This document shows positions 35,009-44,900 of a stretch of 64,000 nt of DNA, one piece after another. The DNA lies in the NCBI RefSeq assembly GCF_001443045.1, contig NZ_LKPJ01000002.1, forward strand, positions 380,074 through 444,073, given 5' to 3'. The DNA comes from Burkholderia ambifaria. Its GTDB lineage: Bacteria; Pseudomonadota; Gammaproteobacteria; Burkholderiales; Burkholderiaceae. The stretch's first letter is position 1. Each line of letters starts with the position of its first letter. Under the pieces are notes generated by a model. It was not told the DNA's origin. It saw only the letters and a list, made by a program, of their open reading frames with translations, and ran no database searches. A program made the position numbers and the translations under genes.

Positions 35009-36172
35009 GTGACGCACAGCGTGATCCCCGCAGGCCTCGCCGACGAAATGATCGAGATCCGGCACCGCATTCATGCCCACCCCGAGCTGGGCTTCGAGGA
35101 ATTCGCAACGAGCGATCTCGTCGCCGGGCAGTTGCAGGCATGGGGCTATACGGTGCATCGCGGGCTCGGCGGCACGGGTGTGGTCGCGCAGCTGAAGGTC
35201 GGCAACGGCACGCAGCGTCTCGGCCTGCGCGCCGACATGGATGCGCTGCCGATCCACGAGTCGACCGGCCTGCCGTACCAGAGCACGATCCCCGGGAAGA
35301 TGCACGCATGCGGTCACGACGGCCACACGGCGATGCTGCTCGCGGCCGCGAAGCACCTGGCGCGCGAGCGCCGCTTTTCCGGCACGCTGAACCTGATTTT
35401 CCAGCCGGCAGAGGAAGGGCTCGGCGGCGCGAAGAAAATGCTCGACGACGGGCTGTTCGAGCAGTTCCCGTGCGACGCGATCTTCGCGATGCACAACATG
35501 CCGGGCTTCCCGACGGGCAAGTTCGGTTTCCTGCCGGGGCCGTTCATGGCGTCGTCGGATACCGTGATCGTCGACGTGCAGGGGCGCGGCGGCCACGGCG
35601 CGGTGCCGCACAAGGCGATCGACCCGGTCGTCGTGTGCGCGCAGATCGTCATCGCGCTGCAGACGATCGTGTCGCGCAACGTGTCGCCGCTCGACATGGC
35701 GATCGTCACGGTCGGTGCGATCCATGCCGGCGAAGCGCCGAACGTGATTCCCGATCGCGCGCAGATGCGCCTGTCCGTGCGCGCGCTGAAGCCCGAGGTG
35801 CGCGACCTGCTCGAGACACGCATCAAGGAAGTCGTTCATGCGCAGGCGGCCGTGTTCGGCGCGACCGCGACGATCGACTACCAGCGCCGCTACCCGGTGC
35901 TCGTCAACGATGCGCAGATGACCGCGTTCGCACGCGGCGTCGCGCGCGAGTGGGTCGGCGAAGCGAACCTGATCGACGGGATGGTGCCGCTCACCGGCAG
36001 CGAGGATTTCGCGTTCCTGCTCGAGAAGCGGCCGGGCAGCTACCTGATCATCGGCAACGGCGACGGGGAGGGCGGCTGCATGGTGCACAACCCCGGCTAC
36101 GACTTCAACGACGCGGCGCTGCCGACCGGCGCGTCGTACTGGGTCAAGCTGGCCGAGGCATTTCTGGTGTGA
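35009..36172 (+). CDS. M20 family amidohydrolase (hippurate-hydrolase-like)
   Basis: About 387 residues, normal for bacterial M20D amidohydrolases. The metal site is seen as H-A-C-G-H-D-G-H (about residues 99-106), together with R-H-x-I-H-A-H-P-E-L-G-F-E-E near residue 18, R-A-D-M-D-A-L-P near 73, F-Q-P-A-E-E-G near 131, and the C-terminal G-S-E-D-F-A. These enzymes remove acyl groups from N-acyl amino acids such as hippurate. The exact substrate cannot be read from sequence. The GTG start at 35009 is set by AGGAG at 34996-35000. It is a single gene with no pathway neighbour. Confidence 0.88.
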   Translation: MTHSVIPAGLADEMIEIRHRIHAHPELGFEEFATSDLVAGQLQAWGYTVHRGLGGTGVVAQLKVGNGTQRLGLRADMDALPIHESTGLPYQSTIPGKMHACGHDGHTAMLLAAAKHLARERRFSGTLNLIFQPAEEGLGGAKKMLDDGLFEQFPCDAIFAMHNMPGFPTGKFGFLPGPFMASSDTVIVDVQGRGGHGAVPHKAIDPVVVCAQIVIALQTIVSRNVSPLDMAIVTVGAIHAGEAPNVIPDRAQMRLSVRALKPEVRDLLETRIKEVVHAQAAVFGATATIDYQRRYPVLVNDAQMTAFARGVAREWVGEANLIDGMVPLTGSEDFAFLLEKRPGSYLIIGNGDGEGGCMVHNPGYDFNDAALPTGASYWVKLAEAFLV

Positions 36173-36285
36173 CGAAGAAGGCGACGTGCGGGCCGGGGCC
36201 GGGCATCGGTGCGCCGATCGCGGTGATTGCATCCGGCATGTACCTGACGTTGGTACATGCCCATCGTGTTCAAAGGCAGTGATTC

Positions 36286-36528
36286 ATGTCGCTAAAAGCC
36301 ACCGTTTCCCGAGACAAGCACTTTGCCGAGTGCGTCGACGCTGAAGTGCGGTCGAAGCGATGTTCCGAGAGCGACATCGTGCGAGCGAGATCGCGGCTGC
36401 TTGAATCACCTGAAGCACCGGTGCGCGTGCTGCGCGACGCGCTGAAGGCCGGCGAGGCCTCGGGCGATCCCGCGACGTTCGACGGAGAAATCTTCCTGGC
36501 CCGCATGCGGGCAACGCATGGCGGATAA
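36286..36528 (+). CDS. Orphan ParD-like antitoxin (80 aa)
   Basis: An 80-residue protein resembling type II ParD-like antitoxins: an N-terminal region (S-L-K-A-T-V-S-R-D-K-H-F) in the place of the ribbon-helix-helix, S-D-I-V-R-A-R-S-R-L-L-E in the middle, and the typical tail L-R-D-A-L-K-A-G-E-A-S-G followed by F-D-x-E-I-F-L-A-R-M-R. The usual ParE toxin gene should follow at once, but only about 90 bp separate it from the end of the convergent cobB gene and no ParE frame is present. It is therefore an orphan or remnant. Also odd: V-D-A-E-V-R-S-K-R-C has a Cys where small residues are usual. Confidence 0.7.
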   Translation: MSLKATVSRDKHFAECVDAEVRSKRCSESDIVRARSRLLESPEAPVRVLRDALKAGEASGDPATFDGEIFLARMRATHGG

Positions 36529-36617
36529 GGTCAGTCAGGTCACACGATTCCTGCCCCGATCTTGAAGGCGGTTGGCGTCGTGCCGCCGAACATGGGCCGC
36601 TCTCGCAAGCTGACCAC

Positions 36618-37928
36618 TCATGTCTCGAACACGTCCCCGCTGAACAACGCCGCCGCCGCATCCGGATTCGACGGCCAGTACATGTGCATGTACGTCGCGA
36701 CGATCGCCCCCGCGCGATAAACGGCTTCGCCGCTGCCGGGCTCTCCATCGGGCCGGGCGGCGGTCGCCACCGGCGCCAGCGGCGTGTCGAGCCGCGAATA
36801 ATGAAACGTGTGTCCGCGTATCGGCCCGGTGCGCGTGTCGAGCTGCTGCATCCCGAGCGCCGCGAACCGGCGCTGCATCGTCGCATGGCCTGACAGCAGC
36901 CCGAGCATCGGTGTCGTCGCGCCTTCCACGTCGGTCAGCGACTCGCACAAATACACCATCCCCCCGCATTCCGCGACGATCGGCCGGCCGGCCGCCGCGT
37001 GTGCGCGAATCGTCCGCGCGGTCACGGCATTCGCCGCGAGCGTCGTCGCATGCAGTTCCGGATAACCGCCCGGCAGGAACAGCGCGTCGCAATCGTCGGG
37101 CACGGGCTCGTCGGCAAGCGGCGAAAAGAACCGCAGCTGCGCGCCGAGCGCATCGAGCAGCGCGAGATTGGCCGGATAGATGAACGAGAACGCCGTATCG
37201 CGCGCGATCGCGATCCGCTTGCCGGCCAGCGCACGCGGCAGCGGAGCGCCGACGTCAGGTTCCGCGAACGAGACGGCGGGCGGCAATTCGGCGAGCGCCG
37301 TCTGCGCGAGCACGTCGGCCGCACGATCGAGCCGCGCATCGAGATCGTCGATGTCGGCCGGCTGGTGCAGGCCGAGATGCCGTTCCGGCAGCGCGATGCC
37401 CGCATCGGCCGGGACGTGCCCGAGCCAGCGCAAGTCGTCCGGCAGCGCCTGCCGCAACAGTTCCGCGTGACGTGGCGAGCCGACGCGGTTCGCGAGCACG
37501 CCGTGAAACGGCACCTCCGGCCGGAACCGCGCGAGCCCGAACGCGATCGCCGCGAACGTCTGCGCCATCGCCTTCGCCGAAATCACCGCGACGACCGGCA
37601 CGCCGAATGCCGCCGCGAGATCGGCGCTGCTTGGCGTGCCGTCGAACAACCCCATCACGCCTTCGATCAGGATCAGGTCCGCTTCGCGCGCGGCATCGGC
37701 GAGCAGCGCCCGGCAGCCGGCTTCACCGACCATCCCGAGGTCGAGCGCGTGCACCGGCGCGCCGCTCGCGCGTTCGAGCAGCATCGGATCGAGAAAGTCC
37801 GGCCCGGTCTTGAACACGCGTACGCGCCGGCCGAGCCGGCGGTGCAGCCGCGCGAGGCCGGCCGTAACCGACGTCTTGCCCTGGCCGGACGCGGGCGCGC
37901 TGACGAACAGCGCGGAGCAGGCCGGCAT
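36618..37928 (-). CDS. cobB: CobB, cobyrinate a,c-diamide synthase
   Basis: A 436-residue protein with an N-terminal ATP-binding synthetase domain (P-loop S-A-P-A-S-G-Q-G-K-T-S, about residues 9-20) and a C-terminal class I glutamine amidotransferase domain (I-V-A-E-C-G-G-M-V-Y-L, nucleophile Cys near 318; later G-H-T-F-H-Y-S-R). It amidates the a and c side chains of (hydrogeno)byrinate/cobyrinate. The gene starts 3 bp after the cobO stop and is the last gene of the leftward cobA-cobE-cobO-cobB transcript under the riboswitch at about 39876-40055. Confidence 0.93.
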   Translation of the reverse strand: MPACSALFVSAPASGQGKTSVTAGLARLHRRLGRRVRVFKTGPDFLDPMLLERASGAPVHALDLGMVGEAGCRALLADAAREADLILIEGVMGLFDGTPSSADLAAAFGVPVVAVISAKAMAQTFAAIAFGLARFRPEVPFHGVLANRVGSPRHAELLRQALPDDLRWLGHVPADAGIALPERHLGLHQPADIDDLDARLDRAADVLAQTALAELPPAVSFAEPDVGAPLPRALAGKRIAIARDTAFSFIYPANLALLDALGAQLRFFSPLADEPVPDDCDALFLPGGYPELHATTLAANAVTARTIRAHAAAGRPIVAECGGMVYLCESLTDVEGATTPMLGLLSGHATMQRRFAALGMQQLDTRTGPIRGHTFHYSRLDTPLAPVATAARPDGEPGSGEAVYRAGAIVATYMHMYWPSNPDAAAALFSGDVFET

Positions 37929-37931
37929 CGG

Positions 37932-38534
37932 TCAGAACTCCACGCCGCGCTGCGCCTTCACGCCTTGCTCCTTGTACGGATGCTTGACGAGCCGCATTTC
38001 GGTGACGAGATCGGCCGCATCGATCAGCGCATCGGGCGCATGCCGCCCGGTGACGACGACGTGCACCGAATCCGGTCGCGCGACGAGCGTCGCGAGCACT
38101 TCGTCGAGCGGCAGGTATTCGTACTTCAGCACGGTGTTCAGCTCGTCGAGGATCACCATCCGGTACTCGCCGCTTTCGATCATCCGGCGCGCCTCGTCCC
38201 AGCCCTTGCGCGCGGTCGCGATGTCCGCGTCGCGGTTCTGCGTATTCCACGTATAGCCGTCGCCCATCGTCACGAAGTCGCATTGCGCGACCGCACCGAG
38301 GAAGTCGCGCTCGGACGTATGCAGCGCGCCCTTGATGAACTGCACGACGCCGAGCCGCATGCCGTGGCCGAGCACGCGCACGGCCATGCCGAACGCAGCC
38401 GTGCTCTTGCCCTTGCCGTTGCCGGTGTTGACGATCAGCAGGCCCTTTTCCTGGGTGGCGGCAGCCTGCTTCTTTTCATGGCCGGCGCGGCGGCGTTCAG
38501 TCATCCGCTGATGGGATTCGGCATCGGTCTTCAT
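37932..38534 (-). CDS. cobO: CobO, corrinoid adenosyltransferase
   Basis: A 200-residue CobA/CobO/BtuR-type adenosyltransferase. The N-terminal P-loop I-V-N-T-G-N-G-K-G-K-S-T-A-A-F-G lies at about residues 34-49. Later blocks typical of the family are V-V-Q-F-I-K-G, D-E-L-N-T-V-L-K and V-V-V-T-G-R-H-A-P. The C terminus E-Q-G-V-K-A-Q-R-G-V-E-F is nearly invariant in the family. It transfers the adenosyl group from ATP to the cobalt of cob(I)yrinate diamide. The start ATG 38534 has AGGAC upstream. Confidence 0.94.
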   Translation of the reverse strand: MKTDAESHQRMTERRRAGHEKKQAAATQEKGLLIVNTGNGKGKSTAAFGMAVRVLGHGMRLGVVQFIKGALHTSERDFLGAVAQCDFVTMGDGYTWNTQNRDADIATARKGWDEARRMIESGEYRMVILDELNTVLKYEYLPLDEVLATLVARPDSVHVVVTGRHAPDALIDAADLVTEMRLVKHPYKEQGVKAQRGVEF

Positions 38535-38568
38535 CGGGAATCGTCCTGTCGAAAGCGAAACAAAGGGT

Positions 38569-38946
38569 TCAGAGCGGGCCGGCGAGCGCAACCGTCACGC
38601 CGTCCCGGATGGATTTGGGGCCGAGCAGCCGGCCATTGGGCGCCGCGAGCCGCGCGCACGGCTCGGCCACGCCCGCGACGCCGAAGCGCGCGAGCGCGGC
38701 GGCCGACGGGCCGCTCAATAGCGGTTCGGAGCAATGCGCGAGTTGCGCCGCGTCGAACGCGACGAGCGGCCAGCCGCGCCGTGCGCACAGCGTGCGCAGC
38801 GGCCGCGCACGTGCCTTGTCGGCGAGCGTCGCGACGACGGCCGGCTCGGCGTCCGGGTAACGCGCCAGCGCCGCGCGGATCGCGGCATCGAGTTGGGCGG
38901 CCGTCACGCCCGCGCGGAAACCGACGCCGAGCGCGACGCGCATCAT
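38569..38946 (-). CDS. cobE: CobE / CbiG C-terminal domain protein
   Basis: A 125-residue stand-alone domain of the CobE/CbiG-C family: V-A-L-G-V-G-F-R-A-G-V-T near the start, L-A-D-K-A-R-A-R in the middle, S-V/A-A-E-P-C-A-like segment G-V-A-E-P-C-A-R-L-A-A near residue 95, ending in V-T-V-A-L-A. CobE is needed in aerobic B12 synthesis in some bacteria, with its biochemical role unsettled. A second CbiG-C domain exists inside the CbiG-CobJ fusion at 54905-56626. It overlaps the cobA stop as ATGA. Confidence 0.85.
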   Translation of the reverse strand: MMRVALGVGFRAGVTAAQLDAAIRAALARYPDAEPAVVATLADKARARPLRTLCARRGWPLVAFDAAQLAHCSEPLLSGPSAAALARFGVAGVAEPCARLAAPNGRLLGPKSIRDGVTVALAGPL

Positions 38947-39692
38947 GCGCGGCCGCCGAGCGCCGCGCGCACCGCCGGATCGTCGGCGAGCGCCGCGACA
39001 CGGCCGATCACGACGATCGCGGGCGAACCGATGCCGGTCAGGCCCACGCGTTCGACGATCGTGTCGAGCGTCGCGAGCACGTGCCGCTGCCCGTCACGCG
39101 TCGCGTTTTCGATCGCCGCGCACGGCATGTCGCCGGCCAGGCCGCCGTCACGCAGCGCGGTCACGATCGCGTCGAGCCGGCGAATGCCCATGTAGATCAC
39201 GATCGTCATCCGCGTCGCGGCCAGCGCGCGCCAGTCGGGTTCGTCGGCACCCGCACCGTGGCCCGTGACGAAGATCACGCCCTGCGCGTCGCCGCGATGC
39301 GTGACCGGAATGCCGAGCGCGGCCGGCGCGGCGATGCCGGCCGTGATGCCGTTGACGACCTCGACCGGAAAACCGGCCGCGCCGAGCGCGAGCAGTTCCT
39401 CGCCGCCGCGGCCGAACACGAACGGATCGCCGCCCTTGAGGCGCGCGACGCTGCGGCCCGCGCGCAGGTGCGCGAGCATCGCGGCGACGATCGTCTCCTG
39501 CGGCGTCGATGCATGGCCGCCGCGCTTGCCGACGTGCTCGATGCGTGCGTCGGCGCGCGCGTGGCGCAATACGTCGGGGTTCACGAGATCGTCGACGAGC
39601 AGCACGTCGGCCGCGGCGATCGCGCGCACGGCCTTGAGCGTCAGCAGATCGGCGTCGCCGGGGCCGGCGCCGACGAGCCATGCGCGGCTCAT
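38943..39692 (-). CDS. cobA: CobA, uroporphyrinogen-III C-methyltransferase
   Basis: About 249 residues; an S-adenosylmethionine-dependent tetrapyrrole methylase. Motifs: W-L-V-G-A-G-P-G-D-A-D-L-L-T (residues ~5-18), L-V-x-P-D-V-L, R-L-K-G-G-D-P-F-V-F-G-R-G-G-E-E (about 87-102), V-V-N-G-I-T-A-G-I-A and I-P-V-T-H-R. It makes precorrin-2 from uroporphyrinogen III and commits flux to B12 (and siroheme). The ATG at 39692 starts the usual family N terminus; one at 39752 would add 20 residues. It is the first gene behind the minus-strand cobalamin riboswitch. Confidence 0.93.
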   Translation of the reverse strand: MSRAWLVGAGPGDADLLTLKAVRAIAAADVLLVDDLVNPDVLRHARADARIEHVGKRGGHASTPQETIVAAMLAHLRAGRSVARLKGGDPFVFGRGGEELLALGAAGFPVEVVNGITAGIAAPAALGIPVTHRGDAQGVIFVTGHGAGADEPDWRALAATRMTIVIYMGIRRLDAIVTALRDGGLAGDMPCAAIENATRDGQRHVLATLDTIVERVGLTGIGSPAIVVIGRVAALADDPAVRAALGGRA

Positions 39693-39875
39693 CGGACGCG
39701 GCACGGCGCGCACCGTGTCGTAGCGGTGGAAAGGGGACAGCGAGCGGCACATCGGCGGCCGGCGGACAGGCAGTGCATGACGGATCGAGCGAAGCCCGCG
39801 CGAGCGCGGGCGGAAAGCGCACCCCATCCGTTCCCCGCGGATCGGGCGTTCGGCGAGCCTCGGGCTCGCCCCTTG

Positions 39876-40055
39876 CGTTGGCCGGTATCCGGGCTGGCCG
39901 CTTGCCAGGCCGCAGCCTTCCCGCCCGCTGAAGGGCAGTGGCATCGCGGGCGGCCTGGGCGCGTGCGGGGGGGAACCGCGGCGCGCGGGCGGCGTACCGT
40001 TGCGGGGACAGCACAGGCCGGGCGGACTTCCGCCTCCTGTTTCCCGTTTAACTGC
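39876..40055 (-). ncRNA. Cobalamin riboswitch controlling cobA-cobE-cobO-cobB
   Basis: Read on the minus strand: GTTAAACGGGAAACAGG at the 5' side (about 40052-40036), GCCTGTGCTG...CCCCGCAACGGTA (about 40020-39995), GCCACTG (about 39942), GGGAAGGC, and the B12 box region GCCAGCCCGGATACCGGCC ending near 39880. These are the conserved core elements of the adenosylcobalamin riboswitch in the right order. A stem of 8 bp with a 3-nt loop (39852-39870) follows and may be part of the expression platform. It should reduce cobA operon expression when cobalamin is plentiful. Confidence 0.93.
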
Positions 40056-40269
40056 GTGCGCGGAATGCGCATGCGAGCACCGAACGCGGCGCATACGATA
40101 GCACAGCGCCCGGCCCGCGCGAACCCGCCGCGCGGGTGCCGGGATGCGGCCGCGGGCGCGGTGCCGCGGTCATGCCGAAGCCTCCCGCGGCGGCCCGTTG
40201 CGCCTTGACGCTCCGCGCACCGCCGCCTACACTCGCACGCGTTTCGGTGCTCGCACGCGCCTCTCCGGC

Positions 40270-40480
40270 GTGCGCAGTTAAACGGGAAACAGGGAGCCTG
40301 CCTGCGCCGCAGTCGAGCCAACCTGTGCTGCCCCCGCAACGGTAAGCGAACGCGTCGCGCGCAAGCGCCACGCAGCGCCGCTTCGCCGCATGCCCGCCGC
40401 ATGCGGACGACCGCCACTGGATGCCGCGCATCCGGGAAGGCGAAGCGGCGTGTTCGTCAGCCCGGATACCGGCCGAAACG
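40270..40480 (+). ncRNA. Cobalamin riboswitch controlling cobW-cobN-chlI-VWA operon
   Basis: On the plus strand: GTTAAACGGGAAACAGGG from about 40277, CCTGTGCTGCCCCCGCAACGGTA (about 40322-40344, in two blocks), GCCACTGG (about 40412), GGGAAGGC (about 40434) and CAGCCCGGATACCGGCC ending at about 40474. The order and bases match the adenosylcobalamin riboswitch core. It lies about 340 bp upstream of cobW and about 220 bp from the divergent copy on the other strand, so both arms are switched together. Confidence 0.93.
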
Positions 40481-40677
40481 TTGGGGTTCAGCGCCGCGGG
40501 GAGGCGGCGCATCGTCCACGGCCGCAGCACGCCCGACGCCCGCGCGTTTCCCGCTTTCCCCGCCGATCCGCCCGCCGCACGCGCGCCGGGCCGGCGCGAC
40601 GAACGGCAGGCGGCGCGGGCAGGGCCGACGGCGGCCGTGTTGGCATTCACGATGTCGACCGTTCGCAAGGAAGCGTC

Positions 40678-40794
40678 ATGTCCGATTCGTCGTTCCGTCC
40701 GTTCTGCAGCCGTCCGTGCGGACTGCACCGCGCCATCCCCGCGATTCGCCAAATGACATGCCGCGCCGCCATCGACGCGACGATCCCGGCCTGA
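40678..40794 (+). CDS. Small ORF (38 aa) between riboswitch and cobW, unknown
   Basis: A short frame starting ATG with a well placed AAGGAAG upstream, ending 25 bp before the cobW start. The product has C-S-R-P-C-G-L-H-R (two Cys and a His), and another Cys later, reminiscent of metal binding, but it matches no family I know. It lies in the riboswitch-controlled leader, so it could be a leader peptide, a small cobalt-handling peptide or a chance frame. Confidence 0.35.
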   Translation: MSDSSFRPFCSRPCGLHRAIPAIRQMTCRAAIDATIPA

Positions 40795-40819
40795 TTCCAT
40801 TTTCGCCACAGGACCTACC

Positions 40820-41908
40820 ATGACCCTACGCAAGCTTCCCGTCACGATCGTCACGGGCTTTCTCGGCAGCGGCAAGACCACGCTGATGCGCCACATCCTG
40901 CAGCACGCCGAAGGCCGCCGCATCGCGGTGATCGTCAACGAATTCGGCGAGCTCGGCATCGACGGCGAAATCCTCAAGGGCTGCGGGATCGGCTGCGAGG
41001 ATGCGGAGGGCGCGCAGGGCGAAGCGTCGGGCCAGCTGTACGAGCTCGCGAACGGCTGCCTGTGCTGCACCGTGCAGGAGGAGTTCTATCCGGTGATGGA
41101 AGCGCTCGTCGAGCGCCGCGCCGACATCGATCACGTGCTGATCGAGACGTCGGGCCTCGCGCTGCCGAAGCCGCTCGTGCAGGCCTTCAACTGGCCGACG
41201 ATCCGCAACAGCTTCACGGTCGACGCGGTCGTGACCGTCGTCGACGGGCCGGCCGCCGCGAGCGGCCAGTTCGCCGAGAACCCGCAGGCCGTCGACGCGC
41301 AGCGCCGCGCCGATCCGAACCTCGATCACGAATCGCCGCTGCACGAATTGTTCGCCGATCAGCTGTCGTCCGCCGATCTCGTGATCGTGAACAAGGCCGA
41401 CCTCGTCGCCGACGCGCAGTTCGCCGAAGTCGAAGCCGCGATCCGCGAGGAAATCCCGCCGCAGGTGAAGATCGTGCGCGCGACGCGCGGCGAACTGGAT
41501 CTCGCGATGCTGCTCGGGCTCGAGTCGGCATCGGAGGAAACGATCCATCTGCGGCACGACCATCACGGCTCGGCCGACGACGGCGATCACGACCACCATC
41601 ACGACGATTTCGATTCGGTCGTCGTGTCGGGCGATGCCGGTTCGCGCGAAGCGACGATCGCCGCGCTGCAGCGTGTCGTCGAGGCACATACGATCTATCG
41701 CGCGAAAGGCTTCGCGGCGCTGCCCGATGCGCCGATGCGGCTCGTGATCCAGGGCGTCGGCCGCCGCTTCGACAGCTATTTCGACCGTCGCTGGCAGGAC
41801 GGCGAGCCGCGCGCGAGCCGCTTCGTGCTGATCGGCGAGGATCTCGACGCGGCCGCGCTGCAGCGCGCGTTCGACGCCGCGTGCGCGGCGCAAATGCGAC
41901 AGGCGTAA
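40820..41908 (+). CDS. cobW: CobW, metal-binding GTPase
   Basis: A 362-residue G3E-family GTPase. Walker A G-F-L-G-S-G-K-T-T-L (about residues 12-21), the metal motif C-L-C-C (about 80-83, in N-G-C-L-C-C-T-V), E-T-S-G-L-A-L-P, and the GTP specificity motif N-K-A-D-L are present. A His/Asp-rich loop (about 245-264, e.g. H-D-H-H, D-H-D-H-H-H-D-D) can bind metal. CobW is thought to deliver cobalt to the CobN chelatase, which follows here 6 bp downstream. Conserved C-terminal domain present. Confidence 0.95.
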   Translation: MTLRKLPVTIVTGFLGSGKTTLMRHILQHAEGRRIAVIVNEFGELGIDGEILKGCGIGCEDAEGAQGEASGQLYELANGCLCCTVQEEFYPVMEALVERRADIDHVLIETSGLALPKPLVQAFNWPTIRNSFTVDAVVTVVDGPAAASGQFAENPQAVDAQRRADPNLDHESPLHELFADQLSSADLVIVNKADLVADAQFAEVEAAIREEIPPQVKIVRATRGELDLAMLLGLESASEETIHLRHDHHGSADDGDHDHHHDDFDSVVVSGDAGSREATIAALQRVVEAHTIYRAKGFAALPDAPMRLVIQGVGRRFDSYFDRRWQDGEPRASRFVLIGEDLDAAALQRAFDAACAAQMRQA

Positions 41909-41914
41909 CGCGCG

Positions 41915-44900
41915 ATGCATCTGCTGCGCACCACGCCGGGCGGCTTCGTCGACGATACGCAGGGTGTCGTCCGGATCGACCAGCAGCCGGCCGACATCGT
42001 GATCCTGAGCTCGGCTGACACGACGCTGTCGCTGCTGGCCAGCGTCGTGCCGAAGCTGCCGGCCGGCTTTCCGAGCGTGCGGCTTGCGAACGTCACGTTT
42101 CTGCGGCAGCCGGCGTCGGTCGATTTCTATGTCGACGACGTGCTGCGTCACGCGAAGACGGTCGTGATCGATCACCTCGGCGGCGAAGCATACTGGCCGT
42201 ACGGGATCGAACAGGCCGTGTCGCTCGCGTCGAAACGCAAGCAGCAGCTCGCGATGTTCTCGGGCGACTTGCAGGAAGACCCGAACCTCGTCGCGAAGAG
42301 CACGGTCGCGCCCGACCTGTGCCGGCTGTGGTGGCGCTACCTGCGCGAAGGCGGGATGCACAATGCCGAAGCGTTGCTGCGCAGCATCGCGTTCCATACG
42401 CTCGGCTTCGGCGACGAACCCGAGCAGCCGCGCCCGCTGCCGGCCGCCGCGCTGTATCACCCGGCGCGCGACCCGGCGAGCGTCGACGACTGGCAAGCGC
42501 GCTGGACGCCCGGTGCGCCCGTCGTCGCGATCCTGTTCTATCGCGCGCACTGGCAGGCCGCGAACACGGCCGTGTTCGACGCGCTGGCCGATGCGCTCGT
42601 GCGCGAAGGGCTCAATCCGCTGCCGATCGCGGTCACGTCGCTGAAGGACGCGGTGAGCCGCGAGGTCATCACGCAGCTCTGCGACACGCACGGCGTCGCG
42701 CTCGTGCTGAACACCACGGCCTTCGCGGCCGGCGCGATCGACAGCGCCGAGCCCGACGTGCTCGCCGGCGACGCGCCCGTGCTGCAGGTGATCCTGTCCG
42801 GCGGCAACCGCGACGCATGGGTGGCCGACAATCAGGGGCTGCACGCGCGCGACATCGCGATGCACATCGCGCTGCCCGAGGTCGACGGGCGCATCGTCAC
42901 GCGCGCGGTGAGCTTCAAGGGGCTCGCGTATCGTTGCCCGCACACTGAAGTCGACGTCGTGCGCTACCAGCCGGACGCCGAACGAATCGCGTTCGTCGCG
43001 GCGCTCGCGCGCGGCTGGTGCCGGCTGCGCACGCTCGACCACGCCGACAAGCGCATCGCGCTGATCCTCGCGAACTATCCGCAAAGCGAAGGGCGGATCG
43101 GCAACGGCGTCGGGCTCGATACGCCGGCGTCCGCGCTGCGCGTGCTGTCGACGCTGCGCGACGCGGGCTATGCCGTGGCCGACCTGCCGACCGACGGCGA
43201 CGCGCTGATCGCGCGACTCACCGAAGGCGTGACCAACGACCCGGCCGTGCGCGCGTTGCGCCCCGCGTTCCAGAGTTTCGCGCTGGCCGACTACATCGCG
43301 CATTTCGCGCGGCTGCCGGCTGGCGTGCGCGACGCGCTGAACGAACGCTGGGGCCCGCCCGAAGCCGACCCGACGCTGCGCCAGGGCCGCTTCACAATCG
43401 CCGGCTGGCGCGCGGGCAACGTGTTCGTCGGCATCCAGCCGTCGCGTTCGCGCGGCGAGAACGACTATGCGAGCTACCACGACGCGGACCTCGTGCCGCC
43501 GCACGCGTACCTCGCGTTCTATTTCTGGCTGCGCGACGCGTTCGCCATCGACGCGGTCATCCACCTCGGCAAGCACGGCAACCTCGAATGGCTGCCGGGC
43601 AAGAGCGTCGCACTGTCCGACGCGTGCTGGCCCGACCTGACCCTCGGACCGCTGCCGCACCTGTATCCGTTCATCGTCAACGATCCGGGCGAGGGCAGCC
43701 AGGCGAAGCGCCGCGCGCAGGCGGTGATCGTCGATCACTTGATGCCGCCGCTCACGCGCGCGGAGAACTACGGCCCGCTGCAGGATCTCGAACGGCAGGT
43801 CGACGAGTACTACGAAGCACTGATGGTCGATGCGCGGCGCGCGAAGCTGCTGCGCAAGACGATCCTCGCGACGATCGCCGAACACCGGCTGCATGACGAG
43901 CTGAGCGTGTCGCCGCCGCGCGACGCGGGCGCCGAGGATGCGCTGCTGACGCGCGTCGATGCGTGGCTGTGCGAACTGAAGGAAGCGCAGATTCGCGACG
44001 GGCTGCACGTGTTCGGCGCGTCGCCGGCCGACCGTCAGCGGCGCGATACGCTGCTCGCGCTCGCACGCTTTCCGGTCGGCGACGGCAAGGGCGAACGCGC
44101 GGGACTGATTGCCGCGCTCGCGCGCGACCTCGCGCTCGGCGACGCGTTCGATCCGCTCGCAGCCGACTGGGCCGCGCCGTGGACGGGCCCGCGGCCCGCC
44201 GTTCTGCAGTCGCTCGACGAATCGCCGTGGCGCCATGCGGGCGATACGCGCGAGCGGCTCGAGCGGCTCGCGCAGCAGTGGCTGGACGGGCTGTGCACGC
44301 ACGCCGGCGTCGATCCCGGCATCGACACCACGCCACCCGGCGACTGGCCGCACACGCTCGCGGTGATCGAACGCGTGCGCTCGACGCTGATGCCCGCGCT
44401 CGACGCGTGCGGCAGCGAGGAGCTGCGCCAGCTGCTGCGCGGGCTCGACGGCCGCTTCGTGCCGCCCGGGCCGAGCGGCTCGCCGTCGCGCGGCCGGCCC
44501 GACGTGCTGCCGACGGGCCGCAACTTCTATTCGGTCGATACGCGCGCGGTGCCGACGCAGGCCGCGTGGTCGCTCGGGCTGAAATCCGCGCAGCAACTGA
44601 TCGAGCGCCATCTGCAGGATCACGGCGACTATCCGCGCGCGATCGGGCTGTCGGTCTGGGGGACGGCCACGATGCGCACCGGCGGCGACGATATCGCGCA
44701 GGCGTTCGCGCTCATCGGCGTACGGCCGAAATGGGCGCACGGCAGCCATCGCGTGACCGACTTCGAGATCCTGCCGATCGAGATCTTCGACCGGCCGCGC
44801 ATCGACGTGACGCTGCGCGTGTCGGGCTTCTTCCGCGATGCGTTCCCGAACCTGATGCACTTGTTCGACGCGGCCGTGCAGGCCGTCGCCGCACTCGACG

